Origin: Candidatus Fermentithermobacillaceae bacterium UBA3951
GTDB taxonomy: Bacteria > Bacillota > Sulfobacillia > Fermentithermobacillales > Fermentithermobacillaceae
Length of the DNA stretch: 12,209 nucleotides
Assembly: GCA_002385465.1 (NCBI GenBank)
Contig: DGDN01000067.1
Coordinates: 2,822-15,030, forward strand
Direction of reading: 5' to 3'
Both the position numbers and the translations under genes were made by a program. The notes beneath the pieces were generated by a model that was not told the origin of the DNA, made no database searches, and was given only the letters and a program-made list of their open reading frames with translations. Position 1 is the stretch's first letter; each line of letters starts with the position of its first letter. This document shows positions 1-6,953 of the stretch, one piece after another.

Positions 1-31
1 CGCAGGGCGGCGCAGGGCAGGCGCAGGGCGG
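1..31. repeat. Short GC-rich direct repeat at window edge (CGCAGGGC x3)
   Basis: The octamer CGCAGGGC occurs at 1, 11 and 22, a period of 10-11 bases. Frame 1 on the plus strand is open from base 1 to TGA TAA at 52-57, so this could be the Arg/Ala-rich tail of a plus-strand gene entering from the left. That peptide (about 17 residues) is too short to recognise. It may equally be non-coding slippage repeat DNA. Both readings are inference. Confidence 0.35.
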
Positions 32-67
32 GAGACAACTGCCGCAACCACTGATAAATGCGGAGAA

Positions 68-90
68 AGGCCCCCTCTGTGAGGGGGCCT
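68..90 (-). terminator. Rho-independent terminator of the TPM-lemA operon
   Basis: This is a perfect inverted repeat: AGGCCCCCTC at 68-77, loop TGT at 78-80, and GAGGGGGCCT at 81-90. Read on the minus strand, the 10-bp GC-rich stem is followed by TTTCTCC and then ATTT, a broken U-tract. It lies about 30 bases downstream of the lemA stop codon. On the plus strand no T-run follows, so it mainly serves minus-strand transcription. Confidence 0.85.
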
Positions 91-119
91 CCTGTCTCAT
101 GAAGACATTCTCTGTGAGA

Positions 120-683
120 TCAGAACTCCACTTTGGGGACCGTCATCGCGTCAGGTGAGACCTCGTAATATGCCCTCTCGTTAAACCCGGCCAGCCTTGC
201 GAAGAGGACCATGGGGAACTGCTTGATCTTCGAGTTGAACACCCTGACCGCCTCGTTGTACCTGCCTCGTTCTGTGGCCAGGCGGTTCTCCGTGCCTGCC
301 AGCTCATCCATAAGGGCTCTGAACTGGGCGTCGGCCTTTAGCTGGGGGTAATTCTCAACGACCACTAGAAGCCTTGAAATAGCCGACTCAAGCTCACTGG
401 CTGCAGCGGCCCTTTCATCCACGCTGCCCGCGCCAGCCAGTTTTGCACGGGCGTCTGCGATCGCCGTGAACACTTCCTCTTCATGGGCAGCATAGCCTTT
501 TACCGTGCTAACCAAGTTGGGTATAAGGTCATTGCGCCTCTGCAGCTGATTCTCGACTTGCGCCCACTGACCGTCGACCGCCTCGTTTTCCCTCACGAGG
601 GAGTTGTACGACCCAACGGCCCAACCGCCTATGAGCACGACGATACCCAGAATCACAAGCAAGACCAGTGCTGTCTTTTTCAC
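120..683 (-). CDS. lemA: LemA family protein
   Basis: LemA proteins are small membrane-anchored, mostly helical proteins of poorly defined function. The 187-residue product matches the usual length. An N-terminal hydrophobic segment (about residues 4-24, rich in L/V/I/G) should anchor it, with the helical domain outside. Family hallmarks are visible: YNSLVRENEAVDGQWAQVE, then RRNDLIPNLVSTVKGYAAHE, then ENYPQLKADAQF, and a C-terminal YNEAVRVFNSKIKQFP. The GTG start at 683 was chosen because GGAGGAGGA (689-697) sits 5 bases upstream and because it gives family length. A longer reading from 797 would overlap the upstream TPM gene by about 100 bases and add an acidic non-LemA extension. The upstream TAG stop overlaps the ribosome-binding site, so the two genes are probably translationally coupled. 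A LemA/TPM pairing is common in bacteria. Confidence 0.93.
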   Translation of the reverse strand: MKKTALVLLVILGIVVLIGGWAVGSYNSLVRENEAVDGQWAQVENQLQRRNDLIPNLVSTVKGYAAHEEEVFTAIADARAKLAGAGSVDERAAAASELESAISRLLVVVENYPQLKADAQFRALMDELAGTENRLATERGRYNEAVRVFNSKIKQFPMVLFARLAGFNERAYYEVSPDAMTVPKVEF

Positions 684-696
684 CGATATCCTCCTC

Positions 697-1623
697 CTAC
701 CATTTCCTACTGGCTCCGCCGCCGCCACTTCGGCCTCCGCCGAATCCTCTCGGACCGGTAAAGCCACCCGAACTTCTGCCTCCTCGTCCAGATCCACCCC
801 AGAACGGTCCGGGGCCCAACGGAAATCCTCCTCCTGCGCTGGGACGCTGCAGCTTGCTTATCCTACGTTCCTTCTCATCGTGGTAGCCGCATTTTGGGCA
901 GTGCAGAATGGTCTTGGCGATGCCGCCTGCGTCATACGTCGCCTGCTGTATCACGCGGTCGGTCACCGTCAAGCGGCTCTTGCATCTCGGACACCGTCTT
1001 CCCCTTACGGCAAGATAGGTCATAGCCAGCACCGGAAGGCCCAGGAACAGGGCAAGGAGCCCTAGCGGCACCCCGCGCGGTTCAACGTAAAAGTCTTCGT
1101 ACTCCTTGGTTTTGGCCTTAAGGTCCAGTGTCACTCCGGCGTCCTTGGCTACGTAATCTGCCGCGACCAGAAGCCCGGCATAAAGGCCTTTGCCGTACTC
1201 GCCCTCCCGAAAGTACGGGATCATCTCATCCAACACATCTCCTGCGCGGGCATCGGTGATGACGGGCTCAAGGCCGTAGCCGACTTCTGCCCTGAGGTCG
1301 TGTTCTGCCATTGACACGACCACCAGAAGCCCCTTGTCCTCACCCTTTTTTCCGATGCCCCACGTTTCGTAGAGATGAACCGCGTACTCTTCAATCGACT
1401 CATCGCCGTGGTCTTCAATTATTGCCACGGCAAATGTGACCCCGGTCTGGTCAAGGACGGCGTTCACCAGGGCCTCCAGGTTTGCCTTGTCTTCTCCCGT
1501 CAAGACACCGGCAAAATCGTTGATATTGCCCGTAGCCTTTGGATACGCCGCGTAAACTGAAGAAGCGGCGACCACGACGAAAGTAACTGCCGTGACGAGC
1601 AAGGCGACGACTCTTTGGCGCAA
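697..1623 (-). CDS. TPM-domain (YgcG-like) membrane protein with zinc ribbon and Gly-rich tail
   Basis: Layout of the 308-residue reading: a signal peptide at about 1-25 (basic RQR, hydrophobic core, SSVYA cleavage-like site), and a TPM domain at about 28-160. The TPM part includes VNDFAGVL-like INDFAGVL, TGVTFAVAII, a GIGKKGEDKGLLVVVS segment and VGYGLEPVITD. A membrane segment follows at about 186-207. A four-cysteine zinc ribbon has CPRC at 211-214 and CPKCGYHDE from 242. The Gly/Ser/Arg tail ends GGGGASRKW, typical of YgcG proteins. TPM domains are linked in the literature to membrane protein or photosystem repair, but the bacterial role is unclear. It is the first gene of an operon with lemA, 13 bases apart. 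The start is uncertain: TTG at 1623 is the first canonical codon but has no good ribosome-binding site. A near-perfect site at 1667-1676 points to an ATC at 1659, which would add 12 residues. Confidence 0.9.
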   Translation of the reverse strand: MRQRVVALLVTAVTFVVVAASSVYAAYPKATGNINDFAGVLTGEDKANLEALVNAVLDQTGVTFAVAIIEDHGDESIEEYAVHLYETWGIGKKGEDKGLLVVVSMAEHDLRAEVGYGLEPVITDARAGDVLDEMIPYFREGEYGKGLYAGLLVAADYVAKDAGVTLDLKAKTKEYEDFYVEPRGVPLGLLALFLGLPVLAMTYLAVRGRRCPRCKSRLTVTDRVIQQATYDAGGIAKTILHCPKCGYHDEKERRISKLQRPSAGGGFPLGPGPFWGGSGRGGRSSGGFTGPRGFGGGRSGGGGASRKW

Positions 1624-1656
1624 CCTGATGCTTTGACTTACCGTTCTCGTCTCGTT

Positions 1657-1676
1657 GATCGCCCGGTCACCTCCCT
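1657..1676 (-). promoter_or_regulatory. Strong Shine-Dalgarno site facing a non-standard ATC start codon
   Basis: On the minus strand AGGGAGGTGA (1676-1667) is an almost ideal anti-16S match. Seven bases after it comes ATC (1659-1657), in frame with the TPM gene. An in-frame TAG (1677-1675) overlaps the site, so translation cannot begin further upstream. The first ATG/GTG/TTG in frame is the TTG at 1623, 36 bases further on and without its own site. Use of ATC is inference; it also differs from ATG by a single base. Confidence 0.5.
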
Positions 1677-1772
1677 AATACGTCCTCCTACCATTACGAG
1701 TCTACGCCAGAGCGGTATGAGGATACCCACATTTCTGTTCCATCGAAGCGATTGACGTTATCTCCAAGTACT

Positions 1773-2180
1773 TCAGTTGATCAAGGCCCGCAGGTCAAGC
1801 ACCCTGTTCGATATGGAGTCGGCGGCCTTGTTTTCCTCTCTCCGGACATGACGTATATCCCACTTCTCGAAGCGGGAGAGGAGTCCGAGTACCTTCCTGT
1901 GAAGCACGGCAAGGCCTTCGTTTCTTACTTTGTACTCACCCTTTATCTGCCGGACGCAGAGCTCAGAGTCAGACCTTATATCAACATCGGTGATACCCAT
2001 TTCAAGGCACTCGGTAAGTCCTGCGATGAGCGCTGCATACTCGGCGACGTTGTTGGTGGCAACCCCGAGGTACAACCCCAGTTCCCGCTCTCTGTCATCA
2101 CCAGTCTTGATCACCGCCGCGCAAGATGCCTGTCCCGGATTTCCCCTGGACGCGCCATCGACGTTGAGTATAGCTTTCAT
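1773..2180 (-). CDS. Ribonuclease HI family protein
   Basis: The RNase H fold cleaves the RNA strand of RNA:DNA hybrids with two metal ions. The 135-residue product carries all four acidic catalytic positions of the family: D8 in VDGASRGNPG, E47 in TNNVAEYAAL, D71 in RSDSELCVRQI, and D121 in HVRREENKAADSISN. H111 occupies the place of the general-base histidine region. It is slightly shorter than E. coli RnhA (155) and belongs to the RnhA-like/YpdQ-type group often found as an extra copy in Bacillota. There is no N-terminal hybrid-binding domain. The ATG at 2180 has AGGGAGGTG about 5 bases upstream. It appears to be a single gene: 149 bases separate it from the TPM gene and 493 bases from the peptidase gene upstream. 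No clear terminator follows it. Whether it or another copy is the main RNase HI cannot be told. Confidence 0.9.
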   Translation of the reverse strand: MKAILNVDGASRGNPGQASCAAVIKTGDDRERELGLYLGVATNNVAEYAALIAGLTECLEMGITDVDIRSDSELCVRQIKGEYKVRNEGLAVLHRKVLGLLSRFEKWDIRHVRREENKAADSISNRVLDLRALIN

Positions 2181-2270
2181 CAGGGCACCTCCCTACGACC
2201 TGGATCTGGAAAGCTATGGTGCATAGATGATCTCACGGTCATCGCGACTAACGCAAGGGTGAGACTGCTC

Positions 2271-2510
2271 GCGAGGGTATACTGTGCCGGTTGCAGCCAT
2301 CTGGCAAGAACGGTAGATCGGTTTGGCCTATCCGGCAGAAAATGATAGATAGGTTCAACCCATCCGGTAGGACTTGACAGATATGCTCAGTCTTTCCAGC
2401 GAAAAATGATGCTTGGATTGGTCTATCTAGCAAAACATGCTAGTTGGGTTCAGTCGATATGGCAGAAATTGCTAGAAGGGCGCATATCCGCGCGAGACAT
2501 GGGCGGGAAC
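2271..2510. repeat. Degenerate tandem array, about seven units of 31-32 bp
   Basis: Aligning on the core GGCAGAAAATGATAG gives unit cores beginning at 2303, 2334, 2366, 2398, 2429 and 2461, a spacing of 31, 32, 32, 31 and 32. A half-matching unit starts at 2271 and a weak one at about 2491. The second half of each unit resembles GGTTCAGTCTATCC. Examples are CCGGCAGAAAATGATAG at 2332-2348, TAGCAAAACATGCTAG at 2428-2443 and TGGCAGAAATTGCTAG at 2460-2475. Some units carry a weak dyad, best in CTAGCA-AAACA-TGCTAG (2427-2443). The mean period of about 31.6 equals three turns of B-DNA, so each core faces the same side of the helix. The array could be a protein-binding site or a decayed repeat. It is not CRISPR because there are no unique spacers. 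Confidence 0.75.
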
Positions 2511-2520
2511 GAGAAAGGAA

Positions 2521-2543
2521 AGCGGGCCGTCTCGCGGCCCGCT
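2521..2543 (-). terminator. Rho-independent terminator after the M14 peptidase gene
   Basis: AGCGGGCCG (2521-2529), loop TCTCG and CGGCCCGCT (2535-2543) form a perfect 9-bp GC-rich stem. On the minus strand it is followed by TTCCTTTCTC, a pyrimidine-rich tract with several T. It sits about 130 bases after the peptidase stop. The 29-bp repeat array between stop and hairpin would therefore be transcribed as part of the 3' untranslated region. Confidence 0.8.
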
Positions 2544-2563
2544 GATCCTCACGTCATCCAAGG

Positions 2564-2657
2564 TGTCTTCCTGCGACTTGTCTTGCCCCAACTGTCTTCC
2601 TGCGAATTGTCTTGCTCCAACTGTCTTCCTGTGACTTGTCTTACTGAAAGCTGTCTT
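2564..2657. repeat. 29-bp tandem repeat built on TGTCTT every 14-15 bases (7 copies)
   Basis: TGTCTT begins at 2564, 2579, 2593, 2608, 2622, 2637 and 2652, a spacing of 15, 14, 15, 14, 15 and 15. The higher-order unit is 29-30 bp: the copies at 2564 and 2593 match at 27 of 29 positions, the copy at 2622 is more diverged, and the last one keeps only about 8 bases. On the coding (minus) strand the hexamer reads AAGACA. The array lies between the peptidase stop codon and its terminator. Its period is not a multiple of three, so it is not coding for a repeated peptide. Confidence 0.88.
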
Positions 2658-2673
2658 CCCGGAATCTTCCCTG

Positions 2674-5229
2674 CTACACTCTGTCGCCCGAGCCCAGGTA
2701 CACAGCATTGAACAAGACCTTGTATGTACCCCTGGCTTGCCCGCGGAAGTACGGGTGGAATCCGATAAGTACGGCACGCCCGAGGCCAACAGGGTACTCT
2801 ACAAGAGAAGCCTTGTTCAGGATGTGCTGGCTACCGAGCAGCCAACCCGACATAAGGGGATTTACTGCCGGGTACCGCCCAACTACTATGCCCTGTTCGG
2901 TCTCCCAGACTGCGTTGCGCTCAAACACGACAGGCAACTCCCGGGGAAGCCCGAAACCGAGAGGATGCTCCGTATCGACAATGGTCTTAAGGATCGATCC
3001 CGGGACGAAGAACTCCTGAGGCTTCTTGTCGCCCACAACATTCGTGCAGTTAAGACCGAGCCGGTCGATGGCCCAGTTAGCAGCACCACCGACAAACACA
3101 CCGTTTCCGCCCTGCTCAAGGAACTCGGCCACGGCGTCTTTGCCCTCTTCTCCGAGCCCTCCCGTGTACTCAGGAGGATAGGTGCCGGGCCGGTTTCCGT
3201 GGGATATGAACGCCGCAGGCTGAGAAGGGAATATGACGGTATCGAAGTCCCGAAGGAGAGCCCCACGCCTTATCCGTCCGTTGGTTACGGACTCATATGA
3301 GAACCCGTACTCCTCGAGGACGTAGCGGAGCCACCCTTCGTCGGCAAACCCGCGGTAGCTTTTGTACACCGCGATCCTGGGCTTTCTGAGCTTGATGACC
3401 GGGCTCTTGACTACACCAGTGGCGCGCACGTTAGCCCCAAACTCTTGAGCCAGGTCTCCGAGGACCTGTACCTCAGACACGGGAACTAGGAACGTGCCCG
3501 CCTCTACTACGGAATCGTCGTCCCGGTATGAAGCCACGGTGCGGAAGATCGGGATATCCATATCAAGCAGCCTGTTGACGAACTTAACCGAAGCGTTCAC
3601 CGAGGCGGGAATCGCAAACCACTTGGCCTCGGAGGTCTCCAGGCCGGAGGTCCCTGCGGGTTCCACGGGCCCGGATGCTTCTCCCGAAGTCCCTCTGCCT
3701 CCAGCACTTATTGAGGACGCGGCAACGAAGCTGCCTTTGGGCCTCTCCAGCTCCTCCACTTTCTCGAGGATCGCGTCGAAGGGCTTCTTGGCCAGGGTGG
3801 CTCTTACGCCCATCATGAGCGGCAACGTGTGCCCCGTCACGTCATAGGGCAGTTTGGGCGGTCCACCGGGATACTGCCTCAGGTCGGGGTACTCCTGCAC
3901 CTCAAGGAGGGTCTTGGCGTAGGCTCCGTAGGGCTGGGCCAGCTTAACAACGTATGAGCCGGCACCAAACGGGACCCCGTCGACCTCGAACGGCTCCTTG
4001 GCTACGTGGATTTCAACCAACCCGTTTTCAAGGACTTTCAGGAGCTCGTAGAGCATACCCGGGTCTCTTTGATCGACCGGGAAAACGTAGGCGTAGGGTT
4101 CTTTTCTCTCAACCGCACGCTTGAAGATCTTGTAGAAATTGCCTACCCAGAGATGCCGGAACTTCGCGGCGTGAGACAAACACGCGTAGCAAGCGATCTT
4201 CTCGTAATCGACAATGTCCCTGAGGCGCCATTCTCCTCCTTTCCACGGCGCCGGGTTGTTCCAGGTAGACACCTTGGGATCAAGCCCGTCGCGAGTCGGC
4301 CGCAGTTCTTCAAACTTCCTGGTCGTAGGCGTCGCCAATCGAACGCTGGCGGCCTCTGAGAGGATGCGGACTCCGCCGTGGTAATGTTGGTAGGCTCGGG
4401 AAGGCGCGTACCCGTCATAGGTATTCAGCCACGATATCCCCGTTTTTCCTTCGGCCAAGAGCTCTCCGGCCATGTGGATACCCAGTTCAGCGATTTCCTG
4501 CTGCAGTATGTAGTCCACATTGGGGTCGTAAGGGTCCATGAACGGCGGAAGGAAAAAGCGGAAGCCCAGGTCGCCCATCTGGTGGAGGTCAAACACTATC
4601 TGAGGGTGCCAGACATTGTGGAGCTTCTCAACCGTGAGCCTGTTCTCAACCAGGTTCAGCATGAACCAGTCGCGGTTGTTGTCGTGACCCGCGTACTTCT
4701 GGTAGATGAAAGGCGGCGCCGAGCCCTCGTACGGTGTGCCCAGTGTTTCCTTGTACCAGTTCACAACCAGGTCCAAGCCGTCCGGGTTTAAAGAGGGTAC
4801 GAACAACAAAATGACGTTATCCAGTATCTCTTTGACCTTCTCGTCGTCCCTTGTCTCCAGTTCGTAGAGAAGCTCGGGCGCCATCTGGGCCGCCCCTACC
4901 TCCGTCGCGTGAATGGAACAAGAGATCATGACGATTGTCTTCCCTCTTGCTATAAGGGCCTCGGCTTCTTCCGGCCGAAGGCCTCTGGGATCGCTGAGCC
5001 GGGCCTGGATCTCCCTGTACTCTTCAAGATTACGGAGGTTCTCTGGAGAAGACACGGTGAGGTAGTAGAAAGGTCTACCTTCGGTGCTTTCCCCCATGTG
5101 AACGATGCGGATCCGCCTGGCTCCGTCAGCAAGCATCCTGTAATACCCTGTGAGCTGGCTCCAATCGGCAAGTTTCCGGTCTTCACCGGGAGTGAAACCT
5201 AGGAACTCATTTGGGGGAATGGCGGGCAT
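2674..5229 (-). CDS. M14-family zinc carboxypeptidase, large two-domain form, no signal peptide
   Basis: M14 enzymes remove C-terminal residues from peptides using one zinc. In this 851-residue product the zinc ligands are H107 and E110 (SIHATEVGA) and H216 (FDLHQMGD). A substrate-binding NNRDW motif has its Arg at 186, NPDG is at 148-151, and the likely catalytic Glu is E292 in LSEAASVRLATP. The N-terminal GFTPGEDRKLADW segment and the STEGRPF motif are typical of large bacterial M14 peptidases. A Ser/Gly/Ala-rich stretch (about 510-550) separates the catalytic part from a C-terminal region (about 620-850, starting KPRIAVYKSYRGFADEGWLRYVLEEYG). That region resembles a class I glutamine-amidotransferase-like fold. 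Most relatives are exported, but no signal peptide is seen, so action is probably cytoplasmic. The ATG at 5229 matches where homology begins. TTG at 5247 or GTG at 5400 are alternatives, and the latter adds 57 basic, non-homologous residues. It lies 240 bases downstream of the aminotransferase gene. Confidence 0.88.
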   Translation of the reverse strand: MPAIPPNEFLGFTPGEDRKLADWSQLTGYYRMLADGARRIRIVHMGESTEGRPFYYLTVSSPENLRNLEEYREIQARLSDPRGLRPEEAEALIARGKTIVMISCSIHATEVGAAQMAPELLYELETRDDEKVKEILDNVILLFVPSLNPDGLDLVVNWYKETLGTPYEGSAPPFIYQKYAGHDNNRDWFMLNLVENRLTVEKLHNVWHPQIVFDLHQMGDLGFRFFLPPFMDPYDPNVDYILQQEIAELGIHMAGELLAEGKTGISWLNTYDGYAPSRAYQHYHGGVRILSEAASVRLATPTTRKFEELRPTRDGLDPKVSTWNNPAPWKGGEWRLRDIVDYEKIACYACLSHAAKFRHLWVGNFYKIFKRAVERKEPYAYVFPVDQRDPGMLYELLKVLENGLVEIHVAKEPFEVDGVPFGAGSYVVKLAQPYGAYAKTLLEVQEYPDLRQYPGGPPKLPYDVTGHTLPLMMGVRATLAKKPFDAILEKVEELERPKGSFVAASSISAGGRGTSGEASGPVEPAGTSGLETSEAKWFAIPASVNASVKFVNRLLDMDIPIFRTVASYRDDDSVVEAGTFLVPVSEVQVLGDLAQEFGANVRATGVVKSPVIKLRKPRIAVYKSYRGFADEGWLRYVLEEYGFSYESVTNGRIRRGALLRDFDTVIFPSQPAAFISHGNRPGTYPPEYTGGLGEEGKDAVAEFLEQGGNGVFVGGAANWAIDRLGLNCTNVVGDKKPQEFFVPGSILKTIVDTEHPLGFGLPRELPVVFERNAVWETEQGIVVGRYPAVNPLMSGWLLGSQHILNKASLVEYPVGLGRAVLIGFHPYFRGQARGTYKVLFNAVYLGSGDRV

Positions 5230-5236
5230 GGTTACC

Positions 5237-5255
5237 GGCGCCTCCAAACGGCGCC
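5237..5255 (-). promoter_or_regulatory. Leader hairpin overlapping the M14 gene ribosome-binding site
   Basis: GGCGCC at 5237-5242 and again at 5250-5255 (self-complementary) can pair around the 7-base spacer TCCAAAC. On the minus strand the GGAGG (5245-5241) that would serve the ATG at 5229 lies half in the loop and half in the stem. A second AAGGAGG (5259-5263 and flank) lies just upstream. Folding would hide one of the two sites. That this regulates translation is inference. Confidence 0.35.
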
Positions 5256-5469
5256 TTTCCTCCTTTCGTCCTTTTCGGTCCTGGCACAGGTCTTTGTCGG
5301 CCCTTCGGGGGGCCTTGACCCTAAGGATTTCCTCCAGGGCCCGGCACTTTCCTTCTATGGGCGAAATATCGGACAGGCCTTTCACCCGCCGCTGCCGCAC
5401 GGCCTCTTTTTCGCGGGCGGCGCGCTTCGGTCTCTAACATGACCGGAACACTAGCCGGGCCCACAAGGC

Positions 5470-6834
5470 TCACTTTCTGACGACAGAAGCGACCAGGCTG
5501 AAGAAGGACTTGTTCTGGGAAAGGACGTCCTCCAGAGCGTTCAATACATAGTCGATGTCTTGCTTCTCTACGGTAAGGGCAGGCTCCAGACGGATGACGT
5601 TCGGGTTGTTCAGCGTGTACACGGTAATGACGCGATGGCGCTTAAGTAGTTCGGAAGCGACAAGAGCGCCGCAGTATTCCTCGGCAATCTTATTCACCGA
5701 TCCGGCGGTGAGGACGTCCAGAATGCCGCCGGGTTTTCGAAACTCGATGCCCATTAGGAGCCCCATTCCCCGGATATCCTCGATGATCTTGTAGCGTTCC
5801 TTAAGGGTCTTAAGGCCCGACAGGCAGTAATTACCGAGCTCCCGGGACCTCTCCACCAGGTCTTCGCTCACTATCTTTTGGATAGACGCCAGCGCCGCAG
5901 CGCAAGCCCTCGTCCCGCCACCGAACGTAGAAGTGTGGAGGATGGCCTTCGAAAGGCCGCCGTATGCCTTCTCCCACACTCTCTTTGTAGCCATGGTGGC
6001 GCCAATGGGCATCACTCCGCCTCCAAGGGCTTTGGCGAGACACAGGATATCGGGGCGGACTCCCTCGTGTTCGGCCGCAAACATCTTCCCGGTACGCCCG
6101 AAGCCGGTCTGTACCTCGTCTAGTATGAGGAGAGCTCCGTGCTTCTCAGTAAGCTCTCTTACCTTCCTGAGATAGCCCTCAGGTGGGATGATCACGCCGC
6201 CCTCGCCTTGGATAGGCTCAGTTATGAACGCGATCACCTTTTTCTCTTTGAGGACCTTTTCCAAAGCATCTGCGTCTCCAAATGGCACCTCTACCGTGCC
6301 GGGGATGAGCGGGTAAAAAGGCTTCTTGTACTTTTCTCGCCCGCCCACCGAAAGGGAACCCAGGGTCTTTCCGTGGAACGCACCGGAGCAGTAGACGAAG
6401 ACTCCATCGCCCATAGCCCCCTTCGCCAGTTTGAGGGCCGACTCGACCGCTTCGGTCCCGCTGTTCGAGAAAAAGGTTATCTCCAGCCCTTCTGGCGCGA
6501 CCTGAGCCAGGTCATGGGCCAGGACAGCCTGGAAGGGGCTGGTCATGACTTGGAGGTAGTTCGGTACTTCCTTGACTTCATCCAGCGCTGCGAGGATGTC
6601 TTTGGGGCTGTGGCCAAAAGGAAGGCACCCATAGCCTCCCACAAAGTCCAGGTAGCGGTTCCCCTCTTTATCGTATACCGATACCCCGTCTCCCCTTACA
6701 AACCTCTTGTCAAAACCGACTACAGACTGGAGAGTCCGGAGGCCCGGGTTAACGTATCTCGCAAACAAGTCTCCCATTTCCTCTTGACCTAGGCCAAGCG
6801 CTCCTCGAACACCCATGAGCTCCTTTTTCGTCAT
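5470..6834 (-). CDS. Class III PLP-dependent aminotransferase (PatA/ArgD-like)
   Basis: Fold-type I, class III aminotransferases move an amino group from omega-amino donors such as putrescine, ornithine, lysine or GABA to a keto acid. The 454-residue product shows the full set of hallmarks: SNSGTEAVESALKLA (about 123-137, phosphate binding), GAFHGKTLGS, ITEPIQGEGG, ILDEVQTGFGRTG with D239 contacting the pyridine nitrogen, and K268 in LCLAKALGGGVMPIG as the PLP Schiff-base lysine. The N-terminus (DLFARYVNPG, then YLDFVGGYGCLPFGH) looks most like the putrescine-aminotransferase branch, but the substrate cannot be fixed from sequence. The ATG at 6834 was chosen because GAGGAGGA sits 6-7 bases upstream; a longer ATG at 6900 has no such site. 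It is divergent from the MATE gene and followed by the M14 peptidase, which suggests amino-acid or peptide catabolism. Confidence 0.92.
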   Translation of the reverse strand: MTKKELMGVRGALGLGQEEMGDLFARYVNPGLRTLQSVVGFDKRFVRGDGVSVYDKEGNRYLDFVGGYGCLPFGHSPKDILAALDEVKEVPNYLQVMTSPFQAVLAHDLAQVAPEGLEITFFSNSGTEAVESALKLAKGAMGDGVFVYCSGAFHGKTLGSLSVGGREKYKKPFYPLIPGTVEVPFGDADALEKVLKEKKVIAFITEPIQGEGGVIIPPEGYLRKVRELTEKHGALLILDEVQTGFGRTGKMFAAEHEGVRPDILCLAKALGGGVMPIGATMATKRVWEKAYGGLSKAILHTSTFGGGTRACAAALASIQKIVSEDLVERSRELGNYCLSGLKTLKERYKIIEDIRGMGLLMGIEFRKPGGILDVLTAGSVNKIAEEYCGALVASELLKRHRVITVYTLNNPNVIRLEPALTVEKQDIDYVLNALEDVLSQNKSFFSLVASVVRK

Positions 6835-6953
6835 GTAGAGTCCTCCTCGTGGACGGTTTGCCAAAAGGGTCACCCGTAGCTCACCGGGTAAACCCACCAT
6901 GGTAGCGCAGAGAAAACCGGCTGGTGCTATGTACCGTCAGCTACTCATTTGAT

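Larger units (their letters stand above)
2181..2673. other. Repeat-rich 493-base intergenic region
   Basis: No convincing gene lies here. Open frames across it have no recognisable domain, and both repeat periods (29 and 31-32) break the reading frame. From the peptidase stop leftward it holds a 29-bp tandem repeat with an AAGACA half-period (2564-2657), a terminator hairpin (2521-2543), a degenerate array of 31-32-bp units (about 2271-2510), and then the rnhA leader with its ribosome-binding site. I could not find a convincing sigma-A promoter for rnhA at 2181-2270. Confidence 0.7.

Noticed and set aside
684..797. Longer LemA reading starting at 797
   Set aside because: It would overlap the TPM gene, adds an acidic non-LemA extension, and a better GTG with an ideal ribosome-binding site lies at 683.
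604..1065. Plus-strand open frames opposite the lemA/TPM genes
   Set aside because: They are low-complexity Pro/Ser-rich shadows of well-supported minus-strand genes with no domain.
2181..2270. Sigma-A promoter for the RNase HI gene
   Set aside because: TTGCGT is present on the minus strand but no acceptable -10 lies at 16-18 bases.
2271..2510. Small protein genes across the 31-32-bp array
   Set aside because: Open frames exist but the period shifts frame in each unit, so no repeated peptide results, and no domain or ribosome-binding site supports translation.
2564..2657. CRISPR-like short repeats of 29 bp
   Set aside because: Copies are directly adjacent with no unique spacers, and no cas genes are present.
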